Positions 8,284 to 17,733 of a stretch of 64,000 bases of DNA are shown piece by piece. Under the pieces are notes generated by a model, which had not been told where the DNA came from, did not search any database, and saw only the letters and a program-made list of their open reading frames with translations. The translations under genes and the position numbers were made by a program. This DNA comes from Winogradskyella sp. (lineage in GTDB: Bacteria; Bacteroidota; Bacteroidia; Flavobacteriales; Flavobacteriaceae), in the NCBI GenBank assembly GCA_002722255.1, contig PBLD01000006.1, positions 1 through 64,000 of the forward strand. Direction: 5' to 3'. Positions within the stretch are counted from its first letter, which is position 1, and the number at the start of each line of letters is the position of its first letter.

Positions 8284-11200
8284 TTATTGTTTGGTAAATT
8301 GCTGTGTTAAAATACCTAATTTTTGGTCTATAATTTTTACAATGTAATTGGCAGAGGGTAACGTTTCTAAATTAAGGACATTGGTTTCTCCGCTCACAGA
8401 TTTAGTTATAACTAGTTTACCTTGTAAATCGTAAATAAACAATTGACCGTCCTGCAGTTGATGAGTAGATATATGAAGCCAATTTTGTACCGGATTGGGG
8501 TAAATTGATAATTTTAGCTGTTCTGTTTCATCTATAGATAAACTGGAGTCTATTGTAATGGTAATATCTGCCCTAATAAGAGTTAAATCTGGTAAAACAG
8601 GGTTGGTAATCTCACAATAATAAATACCATTATCTGATGTTTGCGCGTTGGTAATGGTATAACTAGAAGCATTAGCGCCAGTAATGGCCACATTGTCCTT
8701 AAACCACTGGTACTGATTATTCATAGCTTCACCAGTTCTATTAAGGTCACCATCGTTTACACTTATAGTGACATCCGATCCGACTCCAGATGTAATCATT
8801 TCTTCCACATCATCTGTGTTTTGTGGAGAGTAGTTAAAACTTAAATAATTACCATTGGTTACAAAAGGTTCTAAATCACCAAAATCAAAGTTGTTTTCTT
8901 GAAGATTTATAGTTGCATTTGGAGCGTTAAAAGGTATGGGTCCAGAGAAACTACTGCCATTGCCAAAAAATTCATTTCCTGTCATTAGTACACTCTCTAA
9001 TTGAGTAAGATTAGACATTGAAGCTGGTAAGGTGCCAGTAAAGCTATTAGCTAAAAATCGTATTTCTCTTAAATTGATTAAGTTTCCAAAACTTTCAGGA
9101 ATTTCACCACTCATTCCAGTGGCTTGAAACCATAATACCTTTAAATTAGTTAGATTGCCTATGGTTTCTGGTATGTTACCAGTAAGATTTAAATCGGCAA
9201 GCCCAATATAAAGTGCTTCTAGGTTGGTGAGATCGCCAATGTCATCTGGAAAATCACCGTTCGGATTAAAACTCTGAAGCGCTAAACGTGTTACTTTATT
9301 TCCTGTAGTGGTAACACCTTGCCATGTCGATACAGGCGCAGCGGTATTCCAGTTTTCTGCGTTGGTCCAATTTTGGCCATTAGTAGCATTGTAGAACGCT
9401 ATTAACGCATCTCTTTCAATTTGGCTCACTGGTCCTTTTAACTCAATCATATTTCGTCTAACTTCAAGTCCAGGAACTAAGGGACTAGTCGCAATACATG
9501 TGTAGGCATCTAATTGGTTAGCTTGAATGTTGTTTAAATTTAATTGGTTCGTGTTTTGACCACTAACGGCTGTTACACTCTGATCAAAAGTACTAAGTGT
9601 ATGCCATTGGTACTCAACGTTGCTACCTGCAATGCTGGTCATATTAAAAGTGTAATCATCTCCTATTATAGCATCTAAGATAATTTCATTATCTAAAGGA
9701 TTTTGCGGACTGAAAATAAAAGATGAAATAGCTGAATTATTGGTGAAATTAGGTTCAAAATCTAAAAAACTAAAATCATTGTTGTTGAGACCTAACACTT
9801 CTAATGTAGAGATTGCACTAAAATCTGGGATTAAACCACTAAGATTATTATTACCAAATGATAAGCTTGTGGCACTAGACAAATTAGTAATTGAAGATGG
9901 TAAACTTCCTTGTAGGTTGTTATTAAATAAAGCAATACGCAATACACTATTACCGTCTACGGTGATGCCATGCCAGCCAGATAAAGGAATACTAGGATTG
10001 AGCCAATTGGTATTATTAGTCCAATTATCGCCTCCTGTGTTGTTGTAAAGATCAACTAATATATTGTAATCGGGACTAAGCGTAGGGTCTTGACCCACAA
10101 CAAACTCACCTGTAAAAAGAGCTAATCCAGAAACAACAGAATTTGTTATTTGACAGAAATAAGTTCCCATTTGTTCGGCTTGTATATTATCTAATGTCAC
10201 AGAAGGACCAGTTTCATCTACCAATTGTGCGCCATTAAAAAACCAAGTATATTGATTGTTTGCACTGGTTAGGCCTGTGTCTAAAATTAAATTTTCGCCT
10301 GTATTTATAATTTCAATAATATTATCAGTAACATTAGCTTGTGGGATAAATTGAAAGGTGCTAAGGTTATTTTGATAAGTTGTAAATTGATTTTCAAAAT
10401 CACTAAAAATAAAGTTGTTGTTACTTATATCAAGCCAATTTAAGTTTGGTAGAATACTTAGGTCTGGAAGTGTGCCAGAAAAATTATTGCCTCTTATGTC
10501 TAGTACTTGTAGATTGGTAAGATTTTGTATGCTCGGTGAAATATTACCAGTCAATCCGTGATTAAATAATTGAATCTGAAGCATATCTGGTAAATCATAT
10601 AGTTCTTCAGGAATATTTCCTGTTAGTGAACCGTCTCGTATTATTAAATTTCTCAATTTGGTGAGATTACCTAATTCAACAGGGAGAGTACCTGTAACAT
10701 TATTGTTCTCAAAGAAATTGACGCCCCAAACATGTGGTAAACCGTCAGAATATGGTAAGCCATTTAAATCAGTAGTTGTCGTAAACACCCCAAACCAAGT
10801 ATTCACAGGGGCATCCGTGTTCCAATTGGTATTATTAGTCCAACTATCACCACCAGTCGCATTATAAAAGGCAATTAAGGCATCTCGCTCTGACTGCGGA
10901 ACGTCTGGCACTTCAGAAAAAGTAAAATCGGTTAATGCATTGGCATCACTGCGATGTACCATAATGTAATAGGACTGCCCACTTGTTATTGTAAAACTGG
11001 TCTGGATACCAAATGCACATGCAGATTCCGGCAAATGGGTAAGCTCGCTCATTGACGTAGCATTGAGATTGTTTGCAGTATATGCTATAACGAACGAGTT
11101 TGTAATTGTAGAGTTGGATTGTATAAAGGCATTCACATAATTGTTCTCTGTAGCTGTGAATTTATAATAAACACCACTAAATCCGTTAGTGTTACAACCT

Positions 11201-11367
11201 ACAGGAGTACCTGTATTTACATCTGCTAAGTCTAGTCTAATGTTGGTTTCAACATAATTAAGGTCAGTGAGCTCAGTAGCTGTGGCCACAGTATCATTAC
11301 TCGGATCTTGTGGGTAAGTAAATTGAGAGGTTAAGGTTAATAATAAAAATAGTAATAGTCGTCTCAT
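8284..11367 (-). CDS. Secreted leucine-rich-repeat and Ig-like T9SS type A protein
   Basis: 1027 residues with signal peptide (about 1-19). Three modules each start with a form of ERDALIAFYNATGGDSWTNN (near residues 160, 430 and 655), the cap that precedes plant-type leucine-rich repeats in bacterial surface proteins, followed by repeats such as LTGNIPEELYDLPDML. Each module is followed by an Ig-like domain with a YxWFxNGxxL ... GTYxCxITN pattern. Residues about 950-1027 form a T9SS type A sorting domain (SIYPNPVQNWLHIST). An N-terminal region (about 20-155) resembles a carbohydrate-binding-like beta sandwich. Likely a surface adhesin or glycan-binding protein; the ligand is unknown. Single-gene unit behind palindrome C. 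Confidence 0.88.
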   Translation of the reverse strand: MRRLLLFLLLTLTSQFTYPQDPSNDTVATATELTDLNYVETNIRLDLADVNTGTPVGCNTNGFSGVYYKFTATENNYVNAFIQSNSTITNSFVIAYTANNLNATSMSELTHLPESACAFGIQTSFTITSGQSYYIMVHRSDANALTDFTFSEVPDVPQSERDALIAFYNATGGDSWTNNTNWNTDAPVNTWFGVFTTTTDLNGLPYSDGLPHVWGVNFFENNNVTGTLPVELGNLTKLRNLIIRDGSLTGNIPEELYDLPDMLQIQLFNHGLTGNISPSIQNLTNLQVLDIRGNNFSGTLPDLSILPNLNWLDISNNNFIFSDFENQFTTYQNNLSTFQFIPQANVTDNIIEIINTGENLILDTGLTSANNQYTWFFNGAQLVDETGPSVTLDNIQAEQMGTYFCQITNSVVSGLALFTGEFVVGQDPTLSPDYNILVDLYNNTGGDNWTNNTNWLNPSIPLSGWHGITVDGNSVLRIALFNNNLQGSLPSSITNLSSATSLSFGNNNLSGLIPDFSAISTLEVLGLNNNDFSFLDFEPNFTNNSAISSFIFSPQNPLDNEIILDAIIGDDYTFNMTSIAGSNVEYQWHTLSTFDQSVTAVSGQNTNQLNLNNIQANQLDAYTCIATSPLVPGLEVRRNMIELKGPVSQIERDALIAFYNATNGQNWTNAENWNTAAPVSTWQGVTTTGNKVTRLALQSFNPNGDFPDDIGDLTNLEALYIGLADLNLTGNIPETIGNLTNLKVLWFQATGMSGEIPESFGNLINLREIRFLANSFTGTLPASMSNLTQLESVLMTGNEFFGNGSSFSGPIPFNAPNATINLQENNFDFGDLEPFVTNGNYLSFNYSPQNTDDVEEMITSGVGSDVTISVNDGDLNRTGEAMNNQYQWFKDNVAITGANASSYTITNAQTSDNGIYYCEITNPVLPDLTLIRADITITIDSSLSIDETEQLKLSIYPNPVQNWLHISTHQLQDGQLFIYDLQGKLVITKSVSGETNVLNLETLPSANYIVKIIDQKLGILTQQFTKQ

Positions 11368-11395
11368 AATAACAAGAATTGATTAATAGTCCTTG

Positions 11396-11442
11396 TAAAC
11401 CTATAAAACATTCATTAGCAAAGAAATACCCTTTATTGGGTA
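11396..11442 (-). promoter_or_regulatory. Palindrome + 23 bp + -7 box, site C (leucine-rich protein promoter)
   Basis: Minus strand: palindrome TACCCAATAAAGGGTA (11427-11442), 23-bp spacer, TAGGTTTA (11396-11403), 28 nt before the ATG at 11367. The left half TACCCAA is close to the NarL heptamer TACYYMT. It has no good T run directly after the stem, which weakens the terminator reading here. Confidence 0.62.
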
Positions 11443-11456
11443 TTTTTTTATTTATA

Positions 11457-12077
11457 TCAGAATTTATATTTCTTTTCTAAAGCATAGCGCATCAATTCAC
11501 CTTTGCCTTGAAGGCCAAGAATACGTATCATATTTTTGCGATGTGTGTCTACGGTATGAACACCAATAAATAATTCGTCTGCAATCTCGCGAGAGGTTTT
11601 ACCTTGCCCAACGAGTGCTAAAATTTCTATTTGACGTTTGGTTAATTTTCCTTTTGCTTTTTTGTTGGTGTTGTCGTCGTCTTCTACTTTTATGTTAGCG
11701 TCGTAGTAACTTTTGCCTTCATAAACAGAGCGTACAGCACTTAATACTTCTTCAAGGGGTGAGTTTTTTAAAAGATAGCCAGAAGCACCAGCATCTAGCA
11801 TTTGGTTGATAGCATCTTGTTGGTCAAACATTGTAAAGCCTAATACTTTGGTATGTGGAAACTCATTTTTGATTTGTTTTGTTGCAGAAATACCGTCGAC
11901 CTTTGGCATCCTAATATCAGTGATAACAACATTGGGTTGCTTTAGTCTCACAAGTTTTAATAACGCTTCACCATCATTGGCAGTGCCAACAATTTCAATG
12001 TCATCTTCGTATTCTAATAGAAGTTTTATACCATCAATCAATGATTGATGATCTTCTGCAATTGCTAGTCGTATCAT
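11457..12077 (-). CDS. NarL/FixJ family response regulator
   Basis: 206 residues. Receiver domain about 1-120: acidic pair Glu8-Asp9, phosphoacceptor Asp54 in ITDIRMPKVDG, conserved Lys in YLLKNSP. LuxR-type HTH about 140-206 (LTKRQIEILALVGQGKTSREIA, VDTHRKNMIRIL). It overlaps the end of the upstream kinase gene by 4 bp and is the last gene of the protease-unknown-kinase-kinase-regulator operon. It is the only response regulator for the two adjacent kinases, so both probably signal to it. NarL-family HTH proteins bind 7-2-7 inverted heptamers, the same form as palindromes A-E; that it binds them is inference. Confidence 0.93.
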   Translation of the reverse strand: MIRLAIAEDHQSLIDGIKLLLEYEDDIEIVGTANDGEALLKLVRLKQPNVVITDIRMPKVDGISATKQIKNEFPHTKVLGFTMFDQQDAINQMLDAGASGYLLKNSPLEEVLSAVRSVYEGKSYYDANIKVEDDDNTNKKAKGKLTKRQIEILALVGQGKTSREIADELFIGVHTVDTHRKNMIRILGLQGKGELMRYALEKKYKF

Positions 12078-13927
12078 AATGGTATATCAATTATTACAGT
12101 TGTTCCTTTAAGTTTTTCTGATTCAATAGTCATTTTACCATCTAAATGTTCTACGCGTTTGTCAATACTACTTATGCCCATTCCCGCTTTGGTTTTTGTT
12201 ACCTGATTTGGATTAAACCCTTTACCATTATCTTCTACCATGATATTGATGCTTTCTTCATGATTGGTGAGGTGAATTATACCTTTAGTAGCATTGGAGT
12301 GCTTAATGACATTAGTAACTAATTCTTGAATGATTCTGAAAATTGAGATTTCTAAACTGTTATCTATTCTTTCTTCTAAACCATGACTTTGTACTTCAAA
12401 TTTAAGACTGTTTGCACCTGATGCGTTTTCAGCAAGTTTTATAACAGCAGGTAAGAGACCGTTTTTGGCAATTACACCAGAATTTTTTAAGTGTGCCATA
12501 GATCTTATTTCTACATAGGCATCCTCTAATAATGTACTTGTCTTTTTTATGAGTTCTTCTCTCATTTTAGCGTCTATTTCATCTTTTATTAAGTGCTCAA
12601 ACTGAAGTTTTGCTGCAGATAGCGTAGCGCCAACACTATCATGAAGGTCTGATGCTAATTTTTGGCGTTCTTTTTCTTGGCCTTGTATCATTGCATCAAT
12701 TGTTGATAACTCTAGGTCTTTAAGGATTTTTTCTTTTTCTTCAATTTGTTTTAGACGCTCTTCTTCGGCTTTACGTTGCTTACGTTTTACATTTTTGAAG
12801 ATTAAGAAGGCAATTAATAAAACAACACCTAAGGCTAATGCCCAAAAAAAAGTTAGAGTTGTTTTTTCTTTTTGGTGTTTAAGGTTAGTTTGATATGTTT
12901 TGGCAACATTTATAAGGCTGTCCTTAGTTTTTATTTGTTTTATTTCAAGATTTTGAAGTTTTTTGTTTGCATTGTATTGTTGCAGTTGGCTTTCAATACT
13001 AGTGGCTTTTTCTAAATATTCAAATGCATTTTTAAGTTTTCCTGTGGCCTTATAAGCATCAGAAAGATTGTAATAATTGGTCACCGAATAAATATTAGGA
13101 CTAAGTTTTTGGTCTATTTTTTCTCTGATTTTACCATAATAAATACATGAATCGTAGAGTTTCTGACTTAAATAAGAACTAGAAAGGGAGAATAGTACTT
13201 GTCTTTCATTTTGGATATCATTGTGCTCTCTGAAAACTTTTAAAGACCTGAAATAATATTTCTTAGATTTATTAAAATTGCCACTTCGGTCCTCGTTATC
13301 GCCAATGAGACTATATATTTTCGCCTGATTTATTTCATCATTCAAAGCCTTGTATAATTCAATACTTTGACTGTAATACTCATTTGACGTTACAAATTGA
13401 AACTTATTACCATATACATTGCCAATATTCATTAAGATTGCGGCTATAGCGGATGTGTCTTTAGATTGTTTTGCTGATTTTTTTGCTTTTTCTAAGTAAT
13501 CTAAGGCCTTATCGTATTTAAAGTAAAGAGAATATATTTGACCAATATTAGCTAAGGCTTTAGCTTTATTTTTCAAATCAGAATTTGATTCTGAGGACTC
13601 TAAGGCTTTTTTATAATAATTTAGTGAAAGTTCTATGTTTGAATTATTATATTCTAAATTCCCTAGCATCAACTCAACTTTTGTTTTTTGATCTGTCAGT
13701 TCTTTTTTTTGAGTAAATTGATAAAGCGTGTCTGCCATTGTTTTTGCTAGACTTGGATCTTCTTGTTGATAATATTTAGAGATTAATTTAAAATAGTTTT
13801 CAGCTCTATTAGAATCATTAAGTTGAGTATTTTTCCAACTTGATAATAGATTAGCTTTAGTTTCTTCTTGGCCAAATGATGAAATGGTAAGAGAGACCAT
13901 TAATAAATTTAGAATGAGTTTATTCAT
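12074..13927 (-). CDS. TPR-containing sensor histidine kinase (HisKA_3 type)
   Basis: 617 residues: signal peptide (about 1-19), an extracytoplasmic tetratricopeptide-repeat sensor (about 40-320, for example ALANIGQIYSLYFKYDKALD), one transmembrane helix (about 357-377), a basic coiled coil, then a HisKA_3 dimerisation domain with phospho-His429 in SDLHDSVGATLS and a HATPase domain with DNGKGFNP and GMGISSIDKRV. Autophosphorylates and passes phosphate to a NarL-type regulator, here the next gene, which it overlaps. Its C-terminal 200 residues are nearly the same as those of the kinase just upstream, so one arose by duplication. The signal sensed is unknown. Confidence 0.92.
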   Translation of the reverse strand: MNKLILNLLMVSLTISSFGQEETKANLLSSWKNTQLNDSNRAENYFKLISKYYQQEDPSLAKTMADTLYQFTQKKELTDQKTKVELMLGNLEYNNSNIELSLNYYKKALESSESNSDLKNKAKALANIGQIYSLYFKYDKALDYLEKAKKSAKQSKDTSAIAAILMNIGNVYGNKFQFVTSNEYYSQSIELYKALNDEINQAKIYSLIGDNEDRSGNFNKSKKYYFRSLKVFREHNDIQNERQVLFSLSSSYLSQKLYDSCIYYGKIREKIDQKLSPNIYSVTNYYNLSDAYKATGKLKNAFEYLEKATSIESQLQQYNANKKLQNLEIKQIKTKDSLINVAKTYQTNLKHQKEKTTLTFFWALALGVVLLIAFLIFKNVKRKQRKAEEERLKQIEEKEKILKDLELSTIDAMIQGQEKERQKLASDLHDSVGATLSAAKLQFEHLIKDEIDAKMREELIKKTSTLLEDAYVEIRSMAHLKNSGVIAKNGLLPAVIKLAENASGANSLKFEVQSHGLEERIDNSLEISIFRIIQELVTNVIKHSNATKGIIHLTNHEESINIMVEDNGKGFNPNQVTKTKAGMGISSIDKRVEHLDGKMTIESEKLKGTTVIIDIPL

Positions 13928-13930
13928 TAT

Positions 13931-15811
13931 TTAAATTGGTATATCAATTATTACAGTTGTTCCTTTATTTTTTTCTGACTCAATAGTCAGTTTCCCATCC
14001 AAATGTTCTACGCGCTTATCAATACTGCTAATGCCCATGCCTTTATTAGTTTTTGTGACCTGATTTGGATTAAACCCTTTACCATTATCTTCTACCATGA
14101 TATTTATAGTATCGTCATGATTGGTTAAATGAATTGTAACTTCTGTGGCTTCAGCATGTTTTATAACGTTGGTAATGAGCTCTTGAATAATTCTGAACAA
14201 GGTTAATTCTAAACTATTTTCTAACCGATTATCTAATCCATGATCAATAACCTCTATCCGTATTTTGTTAGAAGCTGATATTTTTTCAGCCATGTTTTCT
14301 ACAGCTTTAAGTAAACCTTGCTTTGCAATAACACCAGAGTTTTTAGCATGAGCAACAGTGCGTACTTTTTGATAAGCTTCTTCTATGAGCGAGTTTGTTT
14401 TTTCAAAAAGTTCTGGTGAGTCCTTGTCTTTAAGCGCATTAAAATGTAGTTTAACTGTTGCCATAAGGCCTCCTAAATCGTCATGTAGATCATTAGCAAT
14501 CCGTTGGCGTTCTTTTTCTTGGCCTTCTATCATGGCATCAATAGCAGTTAGCTCTTGTTCTTTTAAAACAGTTGCTAATTTTTGAGATTCTATTTCTTTT
14601 TCTTGTTCGGCAAGTTTTTGTTTGCGTTTGGTGTTTTTAAAGATTAAAAAAGCGATAATGCTTCCTAGAGCCAGACTGCCACCTAATGCAATGGCGATAT
14701 TTTGGTTTTTGGTTTTTTGTTGTTCTAGTAGAAGATTCTGTTTTTCTTTTTTTTCTGACTCGTATTTCGTTTCGTATTCCGAGACTAATTGTAGATTTCT
14801 AGTTTGGTTCTGTACTAATTGTTGATTAAGTGCTTTGTTATGAAATATTAATGCATTTATAGAATCGCCTAAAGCATTATAATTGTAGTATTTATATAAA
14901 TTGACATAGGAATCTAAAATGCGATATATATAATCGTCTCGATTAATCTTGACTTGACTAAGTTCATCGAGAGATTGATTAAATTTATTTTCTTTAAAAT
15001 ATAATGACGCTAGATTTATTTTAAGAGCTATACTTTTTTCGTTTTCAAAATATCCTTTTTCAACTGCAAAAAACGGCTTAGCTTTATTCAAAAAATAAAA
15101 ACTACTATCGGTATTTCTTGTTATCCTATTATGATAAGCTGAGTTACTAAGATAAAGCTTGGCTGTGTTAAAATTTAAACCATCGTTTTTATATAGTGAA
15201 TTGATTTTATTGTATTTTCTTCTTAATGTTTCAGTTGAATCTTGGAAAAAGAATCTCATTGTTATTTTATAGTCATAGTACTCAGCCAATTTCCTGTCAT
15301 AGTTGTTATTAGCATAGTTCTTGTAATTTTCTATAACATATTTGTAGGATTTGTCATTTAAAGTAAATAGTGTTCTACTATAGATCTCGAGAAGTAACTT
15401 AGAAGTTAAACAGATTAAACTTTTGTTGCCAATCTTCTCAGAGATATTAAAACTTTCTTTTAAAAGTGTATAAGCTTTTAATTCACTGCCGTCTTTTAAG
15501 TAATATTTTAAGGCTTTATTGATATTGTTAAAAACAATAATCCGCTTATCTTTTTTTGAATCAGGAATGTATTTTAAATCTATTTGATCAAATTCGCCAT
15601 ATTGAATGACGTCAAGAAATTTAATAAATTCAAGTGCTAATTGACTATTCTCAACTTTATTGGCGTAATTCTTAGCTTTTTCATATTCACCTGAATTATA
15701 TAAACTCAAAAAAGTGCTTTCTTCTGTTTGACCAAATAAAAAAAAAGGAAACAAAAAGAATAAAACACTTTTACTAATATGTTTTTTTAGATTACTCAAA
15801 AACACAAACAT
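13931..15811 (-). CDS. Second sensor histidine kinase (HisKA_3 type), paralogue of the next gene
   Basis: About 626 residues from the ATG at 15811. That start gives a normal signal peptide (hydrophobic run ending FFLFGQ); an upstream in-frame ATG at 15880 lies deep inside the preceding gene and adds only a polar stretch. Order: helical extracytoplasmic sensor without clear TPR consensus (about 30-365), transmembrane helix, coiled coil, HisKA_3 with His443 in NDLHDDLGGLMATVK, HATPase with DNGKGFNP. The kinase half closely matches the downstream kinase while the sensor halves differ, so two inputs probably converge on one regulator. Overlaps the upstream gene by 20 bp and ends 3 bp before the next kinase. 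Confidence 0.88.
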   Translation of the reverse strand: MFVFLSNLKKHISKSVLFFLFPFFLFGQTEESTFLSLYNSGEYEKAKNYANKVENSQLALEFIKFLDVIQYGEFDQIDLKYIPDSKKDKRIIVFNNINKALKYYLKDGSELKAYTLLKESFNISEKIGNKSLICLTSKLLLEIYSRTLFTLNDKSYKYVIENYKNYANNNYDRKLAEYYDYKITMRFFFQDSTETLRRKYNKINSLYKNDGLNFNTAKLYLSNSAYHNRITRNTDSSFYFLNKAKPFFAVEKGYFENEKSIALKINLASLYFKENKFNQSLDELSQVKINRDDYIYRILDSYVNLYKYYNYNALGDSINALIFHNKALNQQLVQNQTRNLQLVSEYETKYESEKKEKQNLLLEQQKTKNQNIAIALGGSLALGSIIAFLIFKNTKRKQKLAEQEKEIESQKLATVLKEQELTAIDAMIEGQEKERQRIANDLHDDLGGLMATVKLHFNALKDKDSPELFEKTNSLIEEAYQKVRTVAHAKNSGVIAKQGLLKAVENMAEKISASNKIRIEVIDHGLDNRLENSLELTLFRIIQELITNVIKHAEATEVTIHLTNHDDTINIMVEDNGKGFNPNQVTKTNKGMGISSIDKRVEHLDGKLTIESEKNKGTTVIIDIPI

Positions 15812-16385
15812 CAGGTATACAGAATCCATATTTACCCCAACCCATATCTTTTGGTGGTCTAAATTGTTCCTCTGATCCATTTCTTCTAAATGCTACATCT
15901 ATATATTGATCACCATCCCTTAAGTGTGTATATGGGTTAATATATGTTGAATTATCTAAGTCTTCAGGATTGAAAAGAAAATCAGGTGGTGCAGTAATAA
16001 AGACATTGAATACTGCAATAAGGCCTGATTCTATTGGTTTTTCTATTGGGATTTGTATATTATTTAAATAATCTTGTTTTTTAAAAGGTTTTACTTCTAG
16101 GTTAAAATTTAAAATATTCTCTGTATTTCCATCTGACTCTTCAACAGCAAATTTATGGTTTCTAAAATCATTTAAGCCAATTGTAATGGCACCTCTAAAG
16201 TTTTGAAGTCTAAAACTACATTCAAAACTATAAGCTTTTTGGCCTTTAACTATTTCTATTTCTTCATAGTTATGAATCATTATATAAATCATATAAAAAG
16301 TTCCATGGTGTTGTCCGCCATAAACGGGCTGCCATGTATCGTTCTTTTTTAGGTTTAAAGTGAATTTTAAATTTTCGTGTGCCAT
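15792..16385 (-). CDS. Protein of unknown function in the protease-kinase operon
   Basis: 197 residues, no signal peptide, no membrane helix. I recognise no family. The opening (KFTLNLKKNDTWQPVYGGQHHGTFYMIYI) and alternating hydrophobic strands suggest a beta-sandwich; two Cys lie near the C terminus in FCIPDVCVFE. It sits 18 bp downstream of the papain-like protease and overlaps the following kinase by 20 bp, so all are probably co-expressed. Its constant partner may be the protease (inhibitor, chaperone or substrate), but that is only positional inference. Confidence 0.7.
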   Translation of the reverse strand: MAHENLKFTLNLKKNDTWQPVYGGQHHGTFYMIYIMIHNYEEIEIVKGQKAYSFECSFRLQNFRGAITIGLNDFRNHKFAVEESDGNTENILNFNLEVKPFKKQDYLNNIQIPIEKPIESGLIAVFNVFITAPPDFLFNPEDLDNSTYINPYTHLRDGDQYIDVAFRRNGSEEQFRPPKDMGWGKYGFCIPDVCVFE

Positions 16386-16403
16386 ATAATTACGGTTTAT
16401 TGA

Positions 16404-17597
16404 TTACATATTTAATTTTGCATCACCCATTGGTCGTGTTCGGTCTTCAGCAAAATATTCGATTGTAGGTAATGAGACTAGGGAGGTCATAAAATCGTTG
16501 TAATTTTGCCATTCTGTGTTTATGGAATAATTAAAAGGAAATTTCACAGGTTTTACATAAATTATGTTTTCTTTTAGTTCTAGTTGAATTGTTATTGCAT
16601 AATTCTTTAAAACAGTGAATGCATTTCCTCGTTTAATTCTGTTAAAGACAGAAAGATTAATTCCTTCGTTATCAATTTTATTACCCAACAAATTTTCGTC
16701 AATATAATTTAGGTCTTTCAATCTAAAAATTGTCTTGTTAATGTAAGGCCAACAAAACGTTTTTTGTAGATTATTTTTGATGTTCTTTGTTTGGATATTG
16801 TCAATTATTAATTTGAACACCTCTTTTAACTCTGTATCGTCGTTGTAAGATTTTTTATTCAGTAAATCATTAATAAGTTGAGCTAATATTGATGGGTCTT
16901 TGTATGACAAATAAGACCAAGGGTCAAGAAGTAAAGTTCTATCGATAATACTATCTCTAGAAAAATCATAAATACTATCTTGGAATTTCTCTATAAACTC
17001 GTCAATGAAATTCAAACTTCGCTGTAGTGCTTTGTCTTCATCTAGATTATTATCTTTAACTTTAGTAGCCCATGCACTTTCGACGTTAATTTTTCGCCGA
17101 AACTCATTTATTTTGTAGTAAGTTTCTCCAATGCTATTTTGAGGGTCTGTAACTAGTATATATTTGCAATCACCTTTTTCACCGTAACCGGTTATAAGGT
17201 TCATGTGAGCACTACGGTCTATCCTTATTTTTAATACAATTGGTGATTGGCATTTTTTTAATGTAGTTTTTATATATTCAAAATTATCTAAATTAAATAT
17301 TTGAATTTCTTCTGTGTCAAATCCACTTCTATCATATACTTCTACAAGGTCAGTTTCTTTTAAAGGTAAATCACAACCAATAGGTATAGTGTTGTCTTTA
17401 GTACAGCAATTAAATCTAGAGTTATCAATAAAATTAGACCTGTACTGACTTACTATTTCACATTGTGTTCTTCCAAAAGTTGATGGAGATTTAAGACCAA
17501 TCACCATTTTTGATAGACAGGCTGCCCAGCACCAGTATGAAGACTCTGGTTGAGGCATATATTTCAGTTCTTTAAAACAATAAAATTTATATTCCAT
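16404..17597 (-). CDS. Papain-like (C39/AvrRpt2-like) cysteine protease with unknown C-terminal domain
   Basis: 397 residues, no signal peptide. The N-terminal 170 residues match a papain-like fold: oxyanion Gln16 and nucleophile Cys23 in QPESSYWCWAAC, His131 in AHMNLITGYG, and Asp151 in ILVTDPQ as third residue. This pattern is that of the AvrRpt2/C39-like group, which includes bacterial effectors and processing proteases. Residues 170-397 are helical and unassigned. The protein heads an operon with an unknown protein, two sensor kinases and a response regulator, an unusual partner set for such a protease. Protease identity is well supported; substrate and location (cytoplasm or non-classical export) are unknown. 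Confidence 0.8.
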   Translation of the reverse strand: MEYKFYCFKELKYMPQPESSYWCWAACLSKMVIGLKSPSTFGRTQCEIVSQYRSNFIDNSRFNCCTKDNTIPIGCDLPLKETDLVEVYDRSGFDTEEIQIFNLDNFEYIKTTLKKCQSPIVLKIRIDRSAHMNLITGYGEKGDCKYILVTDPQNSIGETYYKINEFRRKINVESAWATKVKDNNLDEDKALQRSLNFIDEFIEKFQDSIYDFSRDSIIDRTLLLDPWSYLSYKDPSILAQLINDLLNKKSYNDDTELKEVFKLIIDNIQTKNIKNNLQKTFCWPYINKTIFRLKDLNYIDENLLGNKIDNEGINLSVFNRIKRGNAFTVLKNYAITIQLELKENIIYVKPVKFPFNYSINTEWQNYNDFMTSLVSLPTIEYFAEDRTRPMGDAKLNM

Positions 17598-17614
17598 TCT
17601 GTAATTCCTTGATT

Positions 17615-17661
17615 CAAAGATGCCAAGTAGGAGTACACCAAAACATACCCAATAAGAGGTA
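17615..17661 (-). promoter_or_regulatory. Degenerate palindrome + 23 bp + -7 box, site E (protease-kinase-regulator operon promoter)
   Basis: Minus strand: TACCTCTTATTGGGTA (17646-17661) with one good half-site (TTGGGTA) and one weak one, 23-bp spacer, then CATCTTTG (17615-17622), one mismatch from TAnnTTTG, 17 nt before the ATG at 17597. On sequence alone this would be weak; the identical spacing to sites A-D is what supports it. Confidence 0.42.
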
Positions 17662-17733
17662 TATTTCAGTCAATAAGTTATAAAATAAATGTGAATTGAT
17701 AAGAAAATTAGGTCAAACAGCCTAAAAAAATAG

